From: Bacteroidota bacterium
GTDB taxonomy: Bacteria; Bacteroidota; Bacteroidia; AKYH767-A; OLB10
Direction: 5' to 3'
Assembly: GCA_016717725.1 (NCBI GenBank)
Contig: JADKFA010000016.1
Coordinates: forward strand, 22,762 to 86,761
DNA length: 64,000 nucleotides
Numbering within the stretch: position 1 is the first letter of the stretch; each line of letters opens with the position of its first letter. The notes below the pieces were generated by a model. That model was given only the letters and a program-made list of their open reading frames with translations, did not search any database and was not told where the DNA came from. Shown piece after piece: positions 11,027 to 19,191 of the stretch. The translations under genes were made by a program, and so were the position numbers.

Positions 11027-11362
11027 CCCGATAGCTATCGGATAGGCGTCAAGCTAAAATTAAAGGTTTAGCAACAATTTTGAAGTTGGTTTTGATCTCG
11101 AAGTCTCGCGACTAACATCCAATTTGTAGAGACGCCATTAATGGCGTCTCTACAGAATTCACCCCCCCTTAATAGAGCCCGCCTTCCATAAAATTGGATG
11201 AAATCCAATTTTATGGAATTAAAAAACCAATCAATAATTTATTTTAGATGCATGACAAGGCAAATATTTATTAAAGAAAACTATAATTTTTAAGAGTGAA
11301 AAGGCTGTTAATTTTTCCTAAAAAATTACTTCTTAGCCTGACGCCTATGCGATAGCTATCGG
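11027..11362. mobile_element. MITE-like element with ~33 bp imperfect terminal inverted repeats
   Basis: The left end (11027-11059, beginning CCCGATAGCTATCG) and the right end (11330-11362) are inverted copies with only a few mismatches. They enclose about 270 bp with no convincing ORF. Inside are a perfect 30 bp palindrome (11125-11154) and a hairpin with 16 bp arms (11184-11199 and 11203-11218, loop GAA). AATTAA flanks both sides and could be a target duplication, but it is A/T-rich and may be chance. No transposase is encoded in the window, so mobility is inferred. Confidence 0.5.
11125..11154. repeat. 30 bp perfect palindrome
   Basis: TGTAGAGACGCCATT followed by its exact reverse complement. 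It resembles the GTAGAGACGC-type hairpins that recur between genes in Bacteroidota. It lies inside the MITE-like element after smc. Confidence 0.7.
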
Positions 11363-11372
11363 GATAAGAATT

Positions 11373-11414
11373 AAAAAACCCAATGGCTTTCAACTAAAAG
11401 ATATTGAGTTTTTT
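11373..11414. terminator. Possible terminator hairpin
   Basis: AAAAAACCCAAT at 11373-11384 pairs with ATTGAGTTTTTT at 11403-11414 with one mismatch, leaving an 18 nt loop and a T-run on the 3' side. It could end smc transcription, though it is 350 bp beyond the stop codon and outside the MITE-like element. A second hairpin (TAAGCAATAGA / TCTATTGCTTA) follows at 11427-11453. Confidence 0.45.
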
Positions 11415-11454
11415 AATACCCTAGATTAAGCAATAGAAAAAATCTATTGCTTAA

Positions 11455-11557
11455 CTGATGTAGAAATCGCGAAATGCGATTACACATCAGGAAGATCGAC
11501 ATATGAGTGACCAAAATCACTGATGTAGAAATCGCGAAATGCGATTACACATCAGGA
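11455..11557. repeat. Two direct copies of a 38 bp hairpin repeat
   Basis: Identical 38 bp units at 11455-11492 and 11520-11557 are separated by 27 bp. Each unit folds on itself: CTGATGT pairs with ACATCAG and AATCGC pairs with GCGATT across a GAAAT loop. No cas genes are present, and the long internal stem suits a REP-like extragenic palindrome better than a CRISPR repeat. Confidence 0.7.
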
Positions 11558-11595
11558 TAAATGCAGAAAAAAATATTGTTTTTTTCTGCATTTAT
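11558..11595. terminator. Bidirectional terminator overlapping a stop codon
   Basis: AAATGCAGAAAAAAA pairs with TTTTTTTCTGCATTT around a short TATTG-like loop, giving A- and T-runs for both directions. The 3' arm covers the stop codon of the minus-strand gene ending at 11592. Confidence 0.6.
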
Positions 11596-11894
11596 TTATT
11601 TTCTGGACGTCTACGTGGAAAAATTTTACGCCACAAAGAAGTTTTTTTGTCAAATGAATCGACGTGCTTATAGCGACGTTTATTTTTCTTCCAACGCTTC
11701 TTTGTTTCTTTCGCTTGAATTTTTGCATGGCGCTTCTTCCCTATCTCTACCGCCTTTCTTTGTTTTTTAATTTGCTCTTGCTTCGCTTTTTCTGCTTGCT
11801 TCTGTTTCTTTTTTGCACTGGCATCGGTCTGTGTGAATGCCACAGCAAATGGAATTAGAAGTAAAAGAAGGAGAAGTTTGAGTTTTTTCATCAA
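11592..11894 (-). CDS. Small secreted lysine/arginine-rich protein
   Basis: 100 residues. A hydrophobic leader (about 1-20, MMKKLKLLLLLLLIPFAVAF) is followed by a very basic tail in which roughly half of the residues are Lys, Arg or Gln (KKKQKQAEKAKQEQIKKQRK, KKRWKKNKRRYKHVD). It is predicted to be exported to the periplasm or surface and to bind an acidic partner such as nucleic acid or LPS, but that is inference from charge alone. No family is recognised. A palindromic terminator overlaps its stop. Confidence 0.65.
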   Translation of the reverse strand: MMKKLKLLLLLLLIPFAVAFTQTDASAKKKQKQAEKAKQEQIKKQRKAVEIGKKRHAKIQAKETKKRWKKNKRRYKHVDSFDKKTSLWRKIFPRRRPENK

Positions 11895-11936
11895 TAGGAT
11901 AACGCAAAAGTAAAAGAATCATATGTATAAAAACTA

Positions 11937-11964
11937 AAAAACCCTGCCTTCTATGACAGGGTTT
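11937..11964 (-). terminator. Rho-independent terminator
   Basis: AAAACCCTG and CAGGGTTTT arms around a 10 nt loop, with a T-run on the minus strand. It lies just after the stop of the gene ending at 11990. Confidence 0.75.
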
Positions 11965-11989
11965 TCAAAGATATTGGTAGAAAGAGACC

Positions 11990-12400
11990 TTATCGTGCTT
12001 GAGGCGCACCAGGTACTCGGAATTTCGCTGTATTTTGTTGTCCATTGATAGTATAACTCACAGAATACATATAAATTGGATAATCCAAATTATAGTCAAC
12101 TGTAAAACTACCATCGATCAATGGAATTTCTGTTTGTGTTACTTTCTTAGTTGTTTCAATGGCAATAATGGTAATGTCGGCAGTGGCAGGAGCTTCCGTT
12201 AAAGCGCTTCCATCGGATGTGCATGGAAAAAATTTCAAAGTAGTTCCGTTCGTTACTACTTCGAAGTTTACTTGTTCTTCACCACCCATAATGTAACCAC
12301 CACGTTTGCCCTTAGCAACACCGTCGGTAGATTGAGCGTTAAGTCCCATAGGAACTATAAATATAAGACTGAGAATAAGGGTAAATAAGTGCTTTTTCAT
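11990..12400 (-). CDS. Exported hypothetical protein
   Basis: 136 residues with a clear signal peptide (about 1-22, ending GLNAQ). The mature part is about 110 residues, with a beta-strand pattern (VNFEVVTNGTTLKFFPC, ADITIIAIETTK, YMYSVSYTINGQQNTAKFRV) that suggests a small beta-sandwich. One Cys is present in the mature part. It is not assigned to a family. It is followed by its own terminator and is divergent from the Rieske-like lipoprotein gene, with 74 bp between starts. Confidence 0.7.
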   Translation of the reverse strand: MKKHLFTLILSLIFIVPMGLNAQSTDGVAKGKRGGYIMGGEEQVNFEVVTNGTTLKFFPCTSDGSALTEAPATADITIIAIETTKKVTQTEIPLIDGSFTVDYNLDYPIYMYSVSYTINGQQNTAKFRVPGAPQAR

Positions 12401-12474
12401 GATGTTGGTTTCTTTTTGCAGTTCAAATATATAAATAATTCTACTAAAAATACAAATACTTATCTTAGCAGACC

Positions 12475-12915
12475 ATGAAAAATTACGTGAAAGGCCATCT
12501 TTGTTGGGTTATCCTCGTTGGAATACTGACTATTAGCCCATCCTGCAAGAAAAACAAAGACCAGATTCCGAATGTGGCTGTTGATGAATACATCAACCTA
12601 AACCTACCTGATTACATTAACTTAAACGCCATAAACAACTGGGTATATTATAATTACGCTGGAAACAAGGGAATTATTATCATTCGAACCTCCCCAACTG
12701 AGTTCAATGCTTACGAGCGAACATGCACTTATGATCCATCCGTCTCATCAGCTTATGTCAAAGGAATTCCAAATGATATCTTTTGTGTGGATTCTACTTG
12801 TGGAAGCAAATTCAGCTTAATTGATGGGTCGGTGGTTACTGGACCTGCGTCTCAACCATTGTTACAATATAACACATCATTGATGTCGAATAATATTTTA
12901 CACATTTACAACTAG
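12475..12915 (+). CDS. Lipoprotein with degenerate Rieske-like domain
   Basis: 146 residues. The N-terminus has a lipoprotein signal with lipobox SPSC (Cys24), followed by KKNK. The C-terminal half matches the Rieske fold in layout: FNAYERTCTYDP, then FCVDSTCGSKFSLIDGSVVTGPASQPL. A true Rieske protein has C-x-H and C-x-x-H iron-sulfur ligands. Here the first pair reads C-T-Y and the second C-G-S-K, so both His are missing and a normal 2Fe-2S cluster is not expected. It probably sits on the periplasmic side of a membrane; role unknown. Confidence 0.7.
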   Translation: MKNYVKGHLCWVILVGILTISPSCKKNKDQIPNVAVDEYINLNLPDYINLNAINNWVYYNYAGNKGIIIIRTSPTEFNAYERTCTYDPSVSSAYVKGIPNDIFCVDSTCGSKFSLIDGSVVTGPASQPLLQYNTSLMSNNILHIYN

Positions 12916-13151
12916 TTTTTAAAAATTATAAAGTAATCGATAGAGTAAAGTTCATTTGAAGTTCAATTGCAAAAAATTTATCAAAAAATTGCAATACTAG
13001 CTATCGTGACAAAGAGTTTTCGCTGACGACATACACCGCTAAATTTTATCGCAAAGCCCGAAGCGTACAGTTGTAATGAATAAAAAACAATACTAAAAAA
13101 TTGAATTGGTTTATTCTTTTCCATTAACCCTCTCAAAAAAATCCAATGCAT

Positions 13152-13182
13152 AAAAAAAGGCCCTTCTTTCGAAAGGCCTTTT
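13152..13182 (-). terminator. Terminator of ahcY
   Basis: AAAGGCC / GGCCTTT stem with a T7 run on the minus strand, about 20 bp after the ahcY stop. A-runs on the other side mean it may also work for plus-strand transcription. Confidence 0.8.
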
Positions 13183-13199
13183 CAGTTTATGATTACATC

Positions 13200-14516
13200 T
13201 TAGTAACGGTAAGTATCCGACTTATACGGACCAGCAACAGTTACACCAATATACTTCGCTTGCTCAGGAGTTAACTCTTCAATTTCAACACCCACTTTTG
13301 ATAAGTGTAAACGAGCTACTTTCTCATCTAAATGTTTAGGTAAAGTATACACCTCATTTTTATATTTACCAGTGTTTGTCCATAATTCCAACTGAGCCAA
13401 AGTTTGGTTCGTGAAAGAATTAGACATTACAAAGCTTGGATGCCCCATGGCACATCCTAAGTTTACTAAGCGACCTTCGGCAAGGATAATAATATCTTTT
13501 CCGTCGATTGTGTATTTGTCCACTTGAGGTTTGATGGTTTCTTTAGTATGACCATAGTTCTTGTTCAACCAAGCCATATCGATTTCATTATCGAAGTGAC
13601 CGATATTACAAACTACTGCATTATGTTTCATGGCACGGAAATGAGCTTCAGAAATGATATTATAGTTTCCAGTTGCTGTAACCACGATATCGGCTTCTTT
13701 CACTGCATTGATCATCTTCTTCACTTCATAACCTTCCATTGCTGCTTGTAATGCGCAGATGGGATCAATTTCTGTGACGATGGTACGAACTTTAGCATCT
13801 TTCAACGACTCAGCAGAACCTTTACCAACATCACCAAAACCAGCTACAACAGCAACCTTTCCAGCAAGCATTAAGTCAGTAGCACGACGCAAAGCATCCA
13901 CTAAAGACTCACGACAACCATACTTATTATCGAACTTCGACTTGGTAACAGAATCGTTGATGTTGATAGCAGGTAGCGCTAATGTTCCGTTTTTCATACG
14001 CTCATAAAGACGATGAACACCCGTAGTTGTCTCTTCAGAAATCCCTTTGATACCAGCAATCAACTCTGGGAAACGATCCAATACCATATTGGTTAAATCA
14101 CCACCATCATCTAAAATCATATTTAATGGTTGACGTTCTTCACCGAAAAATAAAGTTTGTTCTATACACCAATCAAATTCCTCTTCATTCATCCCTTTCC
14201 AAGCATAAACAGAGATTCCAGCAGCAGCAATAGCAGCAGCAGCGTGATCTTGTGTCGAGAAAATATTACAAGAAGACCAAGTTACCTCAGCTCCTAATTC
14301 AACTAATGTTTCGATTAAAACAGCGGTTTGAATAGTCATGTGAAGGCAACCTGCAATACGTGCATTCTTCAATGGTTTCTTAGTTCCGTATTCTTCACGA
14401 AGAGCCATTAATCCTGGCATTTCGGCCTCGGCAAGTTTAATTTCTTTGCGGCCCCATTCAGCTAAAGACATATCTTTAACTTTGTACTTAACATACTGTG
14501 CTGTTTGCGTCTTCAT
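13200..14516 (-). CDS. ahcY: Adenosylhomocysteinase
   Basis: 438 residues from the ATG at 14516. It reversibly hydrolyses S-adenosylhomocysteine to adenosine and homocysteine, clearing the inhibitor left by methyltransferases. Visible signatures are the substrate-site NINDSVTKSKFDNKYGC, the NAD-binding loop VAGFGDVGKGSAES, GHFDNEIDMAW and the C-terminal DTYRY that closes over NAD of the partner subunit. A GTG at 14555 is in frame but lies upstream of the predicted promoter (TTG at 14564-14566, TACCTTTG at 14537-14544), so the ATG is preferred. Homocysteine could feed the cystathionine beta-synthase encoded at 21.6 kb. Confidence 0.97.
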   Translation of the reverse strand: MKTQTAQYVKYKVKDMSLAEWGRKEIKLAEAEMPGLMALREEYGTKKPLKNARIAGCLHMTIQTAVLIETLVELGAEVTWSSCNIFSTQDHAAAAIAAAGISVYAWKGMNEEEFDWCIEQTLFFGEERQPLNMILDDGGDLTNMVLDRFPELIAGIKGISEETTTGVHRLYERMKNGTLALPAININDSVTKSKFDNKYGCRESLVDALRRATDLMLAGKVAVVAGFGDVGKGSAESLKDAKVRTIVTEIDPICALQAAMEGYEVKKMINAVKEADIVVTATGNYNIISEAHFRAMKHNAVVCNIGHFDNEIDMAWLNKNYGHTKETIKPQVDKYTIDGKDIIILAEGRLVNLGCAMGHPSFVMSNSFTNQTLAQLELWTNTGKYKNEVYTLPKHLDEKVARLHLSKVGVEIEELTPEQAKYIGVTVAGPYKSDTYRY

Positions 14517-14536
14517 AATTTGTTTGAAATTTTGTG

Positions 14537-14566
14537 CAAAGGTACTGTTATCCACTTAAGAAACAA
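14537..14566 (-). promoter_or_regulatory. Bacteroidota-type promoter of ahcY
   Basis: On the minus strand, TTG (14566-14564) is followed by exactly 19 nt and then TACCTTTG (14544-14537), matching the TTG-N19-TAnnTTTG pattern. The predicted start is near 14531, giving a leader of about 15 nt to the ATG at 14516. Confidence 0.65.
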
Positions 14567-14595
14567 TACCATTAATTGTTAGAATATTAGATCCT

Positions 14596-15240
14596 ATGCC
14601 TTTGTACTTCAACTCTCTTCAGACACCGGGTGCCCGAATTTGGGTTTGGCATTTAAGTGAAACGGAAAACACACTCAAAAAGTTCATTTCTGAAGAAGAT
14701 TTTATTCCTATTTCCAACCATTATCCTCATCCACAAAGAAGGCTTCAAAAGATCGCTATTAGTATACTTCTACATCATTTAGGTGACGGTCAAATAGTTA
14801 ACTTGTTGTATAATGATGAAGGAAAACCTTTTCCTCAAGAGATTCCAGGGCATATTTCAATTTCTCATTCTAAAAATTACGTTGGTTTACTTTATCATCC
14901 CTTAATTTCTTGTGGGTTAGATTTGGAAGAAGTGGATGAGAGAGTATTAAGAATTGGCCCTCGATTTATTAATGATCAGGAATATAATTGGATTGACAAG
15001 GACAATTTAATGCGGGATTCGGGATTAATTTGGAGTGTGAAAGAATGTTTGTTTAAAAATATTGGAGGGGGTGGAATTTTATTTAAAGAACATTTAAAAG
15101 TTGAACCACCTCTTTTAGTTTCAATTCATAACGGAGCTGGTAAGGCTAGTTATGATGGACCAATGGGTAAAAAAATGTTTAAATATCAATATGAATATTT
15201 GGATGGAGTACTTATGGTTCATACTATTGCAATTGAGTAA
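14596..15240 (+). CDS. 4'-phosphopantetheinyl transferase superfamily protein
   Basis: 214 residues, the Sfp-type length. The hallmark motifs are present: GLDLEE (Mg-binding Asp/Glu, about 115-120) and WSVKECLFK (about 150-158, the W-x-x-K-E-x-x-x-K motif), plus HISISHSKNYVG, which fits the CoA-binding region. The enzyme transfers phosphopantetheine from CoA to a carrier-protein serine. No carrier protein is nearby, so the target (fatty-acid ACP or another) is unknown. The prenyl-glyceryl synthase-like gene follows after 48 bp and may share the transcript. Confidence 0.9.
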   Translation: MPLYFNSLQTPGARIWVWHLSETENTLKKFISEEDFIPISNHYPHPQRRLQKIAISILLHHLGDGQIVNLLYNDEGKPFPQEIPGHISISHSKNYVGLLYHPLISCGLDLEEVDERVLRIGPRFINDQEYNWIDKDNLMRDSGLIWSVKECLFKNIGGGGILFKEHLKVEPPLLVSIHNGAGKASYDGPMGKKMFKYQYEYLDGVLMVHTIAIE

Positions 15241-15288
15241 TTCAATAATTAAGGTGATTGAGTAATTGACTACAAATAAAAACGAATT

Positions 15289-16026
15289 ATGATTTATCAG
15301 AAAATTGTAGAAGCAAAACATGAAGGCCGTCGATTACTCGCCGTTTTAATTGATCCTGACAAAGCACAAAGTAAACATCTCGACAAATTATGTTCTAACT
15401 GTAATGAAGTGGGAGTCGATTTTTATTTTGTGGGCGGGAGTTTAATTACGACGGGTGATTTAGCGCATACCATTCAATCCATCAAGAAAAGAAGTGATAT
15501 TCCCATTGTCATTTTTCCAGGTAATCATCAGCAAGTAGATGAATATGCAGATGCTATTTTGTTGCTTTCATTAATTTCAGGAAGAAATCCCGATTTACTC
15601 ATTGGACAACATGTGATGGCTGCGCAACGCTTAAAGGCTGCTGAAATAGAAATTATTCCAACCGGCTATTTGTTAATTGACGGAGGCAACATGACAGCGG
15701 TACAATATGTAAGTGGCACTGCTCCTATTCCCGTTGGCAAAACGGATATTGCTGCATACACGGCTCTAGCTGGAGAACAGCTTGGATTAAAATTAATTTT
15801 TGCTGAAGCAGGTTCGGGTGCAAAAAATTCAGTGCCTGTAGAGATGATTAAAGCCATCAAAAGAGAAATAAATATTCCGCTAATTGTTGGTGGAGGTGTT
15901 CGCTCCGTAGAAAATGCGGAAGAACTATATGCAGCTGGTGTAGACGTGGTGGTAGTAGGAAATAGTTTAGAGCAAAATCCTGATCTTATTTTTGAAATTG
16001 CAGCGAGTAGAAATAAATTAAGTTAG
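15289..16026 (+). CDS. Geranylgeranylglyceryl-phosphate synthase family protein
   Basis: 245 residues with a TIM-barrel pattern. The family signatures are LLAVLIDPDKA, FYFVGGSLIT, IVIFPGNHQQVD, YLLIDGGN, IFAEAGSGAKNSVP and PLIVGGGVRS, all phosphate- and prenyl-binding loops. Members couple a polyprenyl diphosphate to glycerol-1-phosphate, the step that makes the ether bond of archaeal lipids; Bacteroidota carry a distinct bacterial group. The true prenyl chain length and acceptor are not visible. Its adjacency to the phosphopantetheinyl transferase suggests a shared lipid-related role, but this is inference. Confidence 0.88.
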   Translation: MIYQKIVEAKHEGRRLLAVLIDPDKAQSKHLDKLCSNCNEVGVDFYFVGGSLITTGDLAHTIQSIKKRSDIPIVIFPGNHQQVDEYADAILLLSLISGRNPDLLIGQHVMAAQRLKAAEIEIIPTGYLLIDGGNMTAVQYVSGTAPIPVGKTDIAAYTALAGEQLGLKLIFAEAGSGAKNSVPVEMIKAIKREINIPLIVGGGVRSVENAEELYAAGVDVVVVGNSLEQNPDLIFEIAASRNKLS

Positions 16027-16216
16027 ATCTTTAATATCGAACCAAGATAGGATTATTGATGGGTTCAGCATTAGATTTATTGATAATAACTGGGACAACA
16101 AGGAAGTTTGTTTGCTCAACTCGTACGATAGAACGGTACAGTGGAGTCCAGCAACTGAAATTTATAAGCTAATAGAATCCGCATCAATAATAGATTGGAT
16201 TACATTTAACCAATAG
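16022..16216 (+). pseudogene. Possible C-terminal gene remnant
   Basis: An open stretch of 64 codons ends at the TAG at 16214-16216 and has no ATG. It reads like real protein (DGFSIRFIDNNWDNKEVCLL, then YDRTVQWSPATEIYKL, ending WITFNQ). It may be the tail of a lost gene or a frameshifted gene. It overlaps the end of the preceding gene by 5 bp. The family is not recognised, and a chance ORF cannot be ruled out. Confidence 0.3.
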
Positions 16217-16228
16217 AAAAGTATAATA

Positions 16229-16844
16229 TTAATTAACGAATAAATTATCTGTATTTACAAATATAATTTCTAAGGATTCATTTTTGTATTTATCTTTATA
16301 GTCATTCATTACCTTGATAAGATCCCTTGAGTATCTACTTGTTATTCTTGACCAATAGATAATTATAAAAATATCTGATTTTTTATCAATAGATTTTCCC
16401 TCTTTACCAATAGGTACAATTTTTTCAAGTTCTATATCTAAATTAAAAGTGGTGTCATATTTTCCAAAATCTTTCATATCTGGTGGGAAAGTGTCAAATG
16501 ATTTGAAATGATTCCAATCTAGTTTAAAAATACTAGGAAAATCACAGTTTGCTAAAGAAATATATGACTCCCTTGAACTATTGAATAATCGCATCTGAAG
16601 AGGCTGAGTAATATGTTTAGCTAAAGACGAATCTCTATTTTTAGTACTTCTTGCTGCTTTCATGTAACTCAAAGTATCTATTTTATAGTATTCAGGCCCT
16701 GCTACATTAAATTTAGCTGCCCAATTAATAATCTCTTCATCGGTCAAATACTTCGCGTCTTTTATTCCCAAAATAAAAGAACATGAAGATATTTCAATGC
16801 AAACAATAAATAAAATGCTAAAAAGGTAAAATTTTTTTTCCCAT
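16229..16844 (-). CDS. Lipoprotein, frameshifted at an A8 tract in the signal peptide
   Basis: The long frame (180 residues, opening with TTG at 16771) has no signal. Upstream, the same frame stays open and encodes KKFYLFSILFIVC then EISSC, a good lipoprotein signal, but it lacks a start. An ATG at 16844 reads MGKK and then shifts out of frame at a run of eight A (16832-16839 on the plus strand as T8). With seven A the two join into a 204-residue lipoprotein. The mature part is not recognised; it ends with a hydrophobic strand (SDIFIIIYWSRIT) and LEIIFVNTDNLFVN. The shift is either a sequencing indel or a slippage-based on/off switch. Confidence 0.6.
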
Positions 16845-16926
16845 CCTATATATTATACTTTTATTTTTTATTTTTAAAATTATAGCTCAATGAAATCAAA
16901 ACTTGTTTTTGAATTTACATAATTAA

Positions 16927-16965
16927 AAACTATGCTTGAGAAAAATATTTCTCAAGCATAGTTCA
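16927..16965. terminator. Strong palindromic terminator
   Basis: AACTATGCTTGAGAAA and its near-complement TTTCTCAAGCATAGTT form a stem of about 16 bp with a short loop. A T-run follows on the minus strand. It sits directly downstream of the S9 peptidase stop at 16978. Confidence 0.8.
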
Positions 16966-16977
16966 TGTGATCAAATC

Positions 16978-18930
16978 CTATTCTACTTCTAACAAATATT
17001 TTTTCACAAATAAAATGGTAGAATAGAATTGGAAATCAGAGTTTGTTTTCTTTCTAAAACCATGACCTTCATCTTTAGCTTCAAGATACCACACAGGAAC
17101 ATTATTCGCTTTGAGTGCAGCCGCCATTTGCGATGCCTCGGTACGAGGAACACGTGGATCGTTTCCACCTTGAACGATAAACATAGGAATTTTTATTTTT
17201 CCTACATTATTAAGCGGTGAGATTTTCTCTAAAAATTCATACATCTTTGGATCCTGTTCATCTCCATATTCCACACGACGTAAATCACGGCGATAGCTTT
17301 CTGTATTTTTCAAGAAAGTAGTAAAGCTTGAAATTCCAACAATATCATTCGAACATTTAATTCGATCACTATAATGCACTGCACAAGCCAAGGCCATATA
17401 ACCGCCATAACTTCCACCCATTGTCATTACACGTGATGCATCTAAATCAGGCTGCTGTGCAATCCAATCTAACAATGCACCGATATCTTTCACCGAATTT
17501 TCTCTAAGATATCCATTATCCATCTTCACAAAAGATTTTCCATATCCTGTACTTCCACGAACATTTGGATAGATGATAGCAACTCCTAATTCATTCAGAT
17601 AATAATTGTTTCTCCCTTGAAATCCGGGTGTGGATTGTCCTTCAGGTCCACCGTGAATCATAATGATAACAGGACGTTTTCCAGTGAATTTCACAGCAGG
17701 CTTATAATGGAATCCAGAAATTTCTGTCCCATCAAAACTTTTCCATTTGATCAACTTCGCATCATTTAATTGTGATGCTACGAGACCACCCAATTCACTT
17801 TCTGTCCAGCGTTCTGTTTTTCTCGTTTTAATATTGAAGGAATAAATATCACTTGATGATGCAGCCGTTGAATAATTATACGCTATGTCTTCACCGTTTT
17901 CATGCCATTCAAATCCACCAACAGACCCTTGAGGTATTTCTTTGATGGCTTCATATTGATTGGTGAGCGTATTCAACATATAAACTTTAGAAAGACCAGC
18001 TTCATTGGTTGAAAAAATCATTTTGGTTCCATCGGGAGATAAATCATAGTCGGAAACATTCCAAGGAATTGATTTGGTTATGGGCGTAATTTTCTTTGTT
18101 GCCAAATCCATCTTCGCTAAATAATTAAACTCATTGTCAAGGTCGGTGCTTAGGTAGATGGATTTACCATCCTTACTAAAAACGGCACCACCAAAAACCA
18201 AAGGATCTTTTGACTCAGGAGAAATTTTTGTTTTACTTCCTGAAGCAATATCTACCAACCATAATTTACTTTCGTTCACAGAAACATATTCACCCAAAAT
18301 AAAACTTTTGTCATCGGGTGACCAATCGTTCACGCCCCAACCACCGCCTGTAAGTTCAAGCACCAATTTATCTTTTTGTGGTTGCAGAGGATCCATCAAA
18401 TAAACATCACGATCGGCTCCATTTCGACGTGTAGAACCATATAATAACTTATCGCCCTTTGTACTCCAATTCATACCACCATTTTGAGAGCGACCTCCAT
18501 CGGAAAGTAATGTGATTTTACCATCGATCATGTCGTAGCGATACAACTGTCCAAATTCATTTCCTCCCGCATCGCGTGAAAAAATAAAATATTTCCCTTC
18601 ATTGGGTTCGAAGGTAGCACCACCCACGGGTTCATCAAAAAAAGTTATTTGCGTTCGGGCACCCATCGGCATTTTTAAATAATGCAATTGATTAGTATTC
18701 CCAAAACGAGTACTCATGATCATTTCCTTTTTCTTTGGATGCCACTCTGAAAATCCAGCGGAACGCACATTGGTATACACATTCAATTCCTTCACTAAAC
18801 TGGTAGGAATAGGTGATAAACCTTCAACGATCAAATTTTCTGTAGGCTGTAGAAATTGGGAATCTGCCTTTTGTGCGCAAACCCATTGGCTGAAGCACAA
18901 AAGCATACCTGACAATAGTATCTTTTTCAT
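16978..18930 (-). CDS. S9 family serine peptidase (prolyl-oligopeptidase/DPP-IV type)
   Basis: 650 residues. A signal peptide (about 1-19, ending WVCAQ) points to export. Residues about 40-380 form a TolB/PD40-like beta-propeller (FEPNEGKYFIFSRDAGG, YDLSPDGTKMIFSTNEAG). The C-terminal third is an alpha/beta hydrolase with nucleophile elbow GGSYGGYM, acid in GGNDPRVP and histidine in EGHGF, a complete triad. The family cleaves short peptides, often after proline or small residues; the specificity here is unknown. It stands alone with its own terminator. Confidence 0.93.
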   Translation of the reverse strand: MKKILLSGMLLCFSQWVCAQKADSQFLQPTENLIVEGLSPIPTSLVKELNVYTNVRSAGFSEWHPKKKEMIMSTRFGNTNQLHYLKMPMGARTQITFFDEPVGGATFEPNEGKYFIFSRDAGGNEFGQLYRYDMIDGKITLLSDGGRSQNGGMNWSTKGDKLLYGSTRRNGADRDVYLMDPLQPQKDKLVLELTGGGWGVNDWSPDDKSFILGEYVSVNESKLWLVDIASGSKTKISPESKDPLVFGGAVFSKDGKSIYLSTDLDNEFNYLAKMDLATKKITPITKSIPWNVSDYDLSPDGTKMIFSTNEAGLSKVYMLNTLTNQYEAIKEIPQGSVGGFEWHENGEDIAYNYSTAASSSDIYSFNIKTRKTERWTESELGGLVASQLNDAKLIKWKSFDGTEISGFHYKPAVKFTGKRPVIIMIHGGPEGQSTPGFQGRNNYYLNELGVAIIYPNVRGSTGYGKSFVKMDNGYLRENSVKDIGALLDWIAQQPDLDASRVMTMGGSYGGYMALACAVHYSDRIKCSNDIVGISSFTTFLKNTESYRRDLRRVEYGDEQDPKMYEFLEKISPLNNVGKIKIPMFIVQGGNDPRVPRTEASQMAAALKANNVPVWYLEAKDEGHGFRKKTNSDFQFYSTILFVKKYLLEVE

Positions 18931-19191
18931 GATTGATTTAGATTATATGCGATATTACTCAAAATAAAAATCATTAAAAGATAAAATCGACAAATACTGC
19001 TTCGGTCACGACCAACGAAGTACATAGCACCCCTAAACACTTTAATTAGTCAACAGTAATTTAATAAACTAATGATTTGATTTTCTTTCTACTTATCACA
19101 CCACCAGAACAATTCACGACACTGATTCAATCAAAACCTACGCAGTACTCGATATTAATCTCATTCGACCAACCAAGAAGTTTTCATCTAT

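Noticed and set aside
11455..11557. Mini-CRISPR array
   Set aside because: Only two repeats, no cas genes, and each repeat is a long self-pairing hairpin typical of REP-like elements.
13200..14555. Longer ahcY start at a GTG (14555)
   Set aside because: A good promoter (TTG-N19-TACCTTTG) lies between the GTG and the ATG at 14516, so the GTG would not be transcribed.
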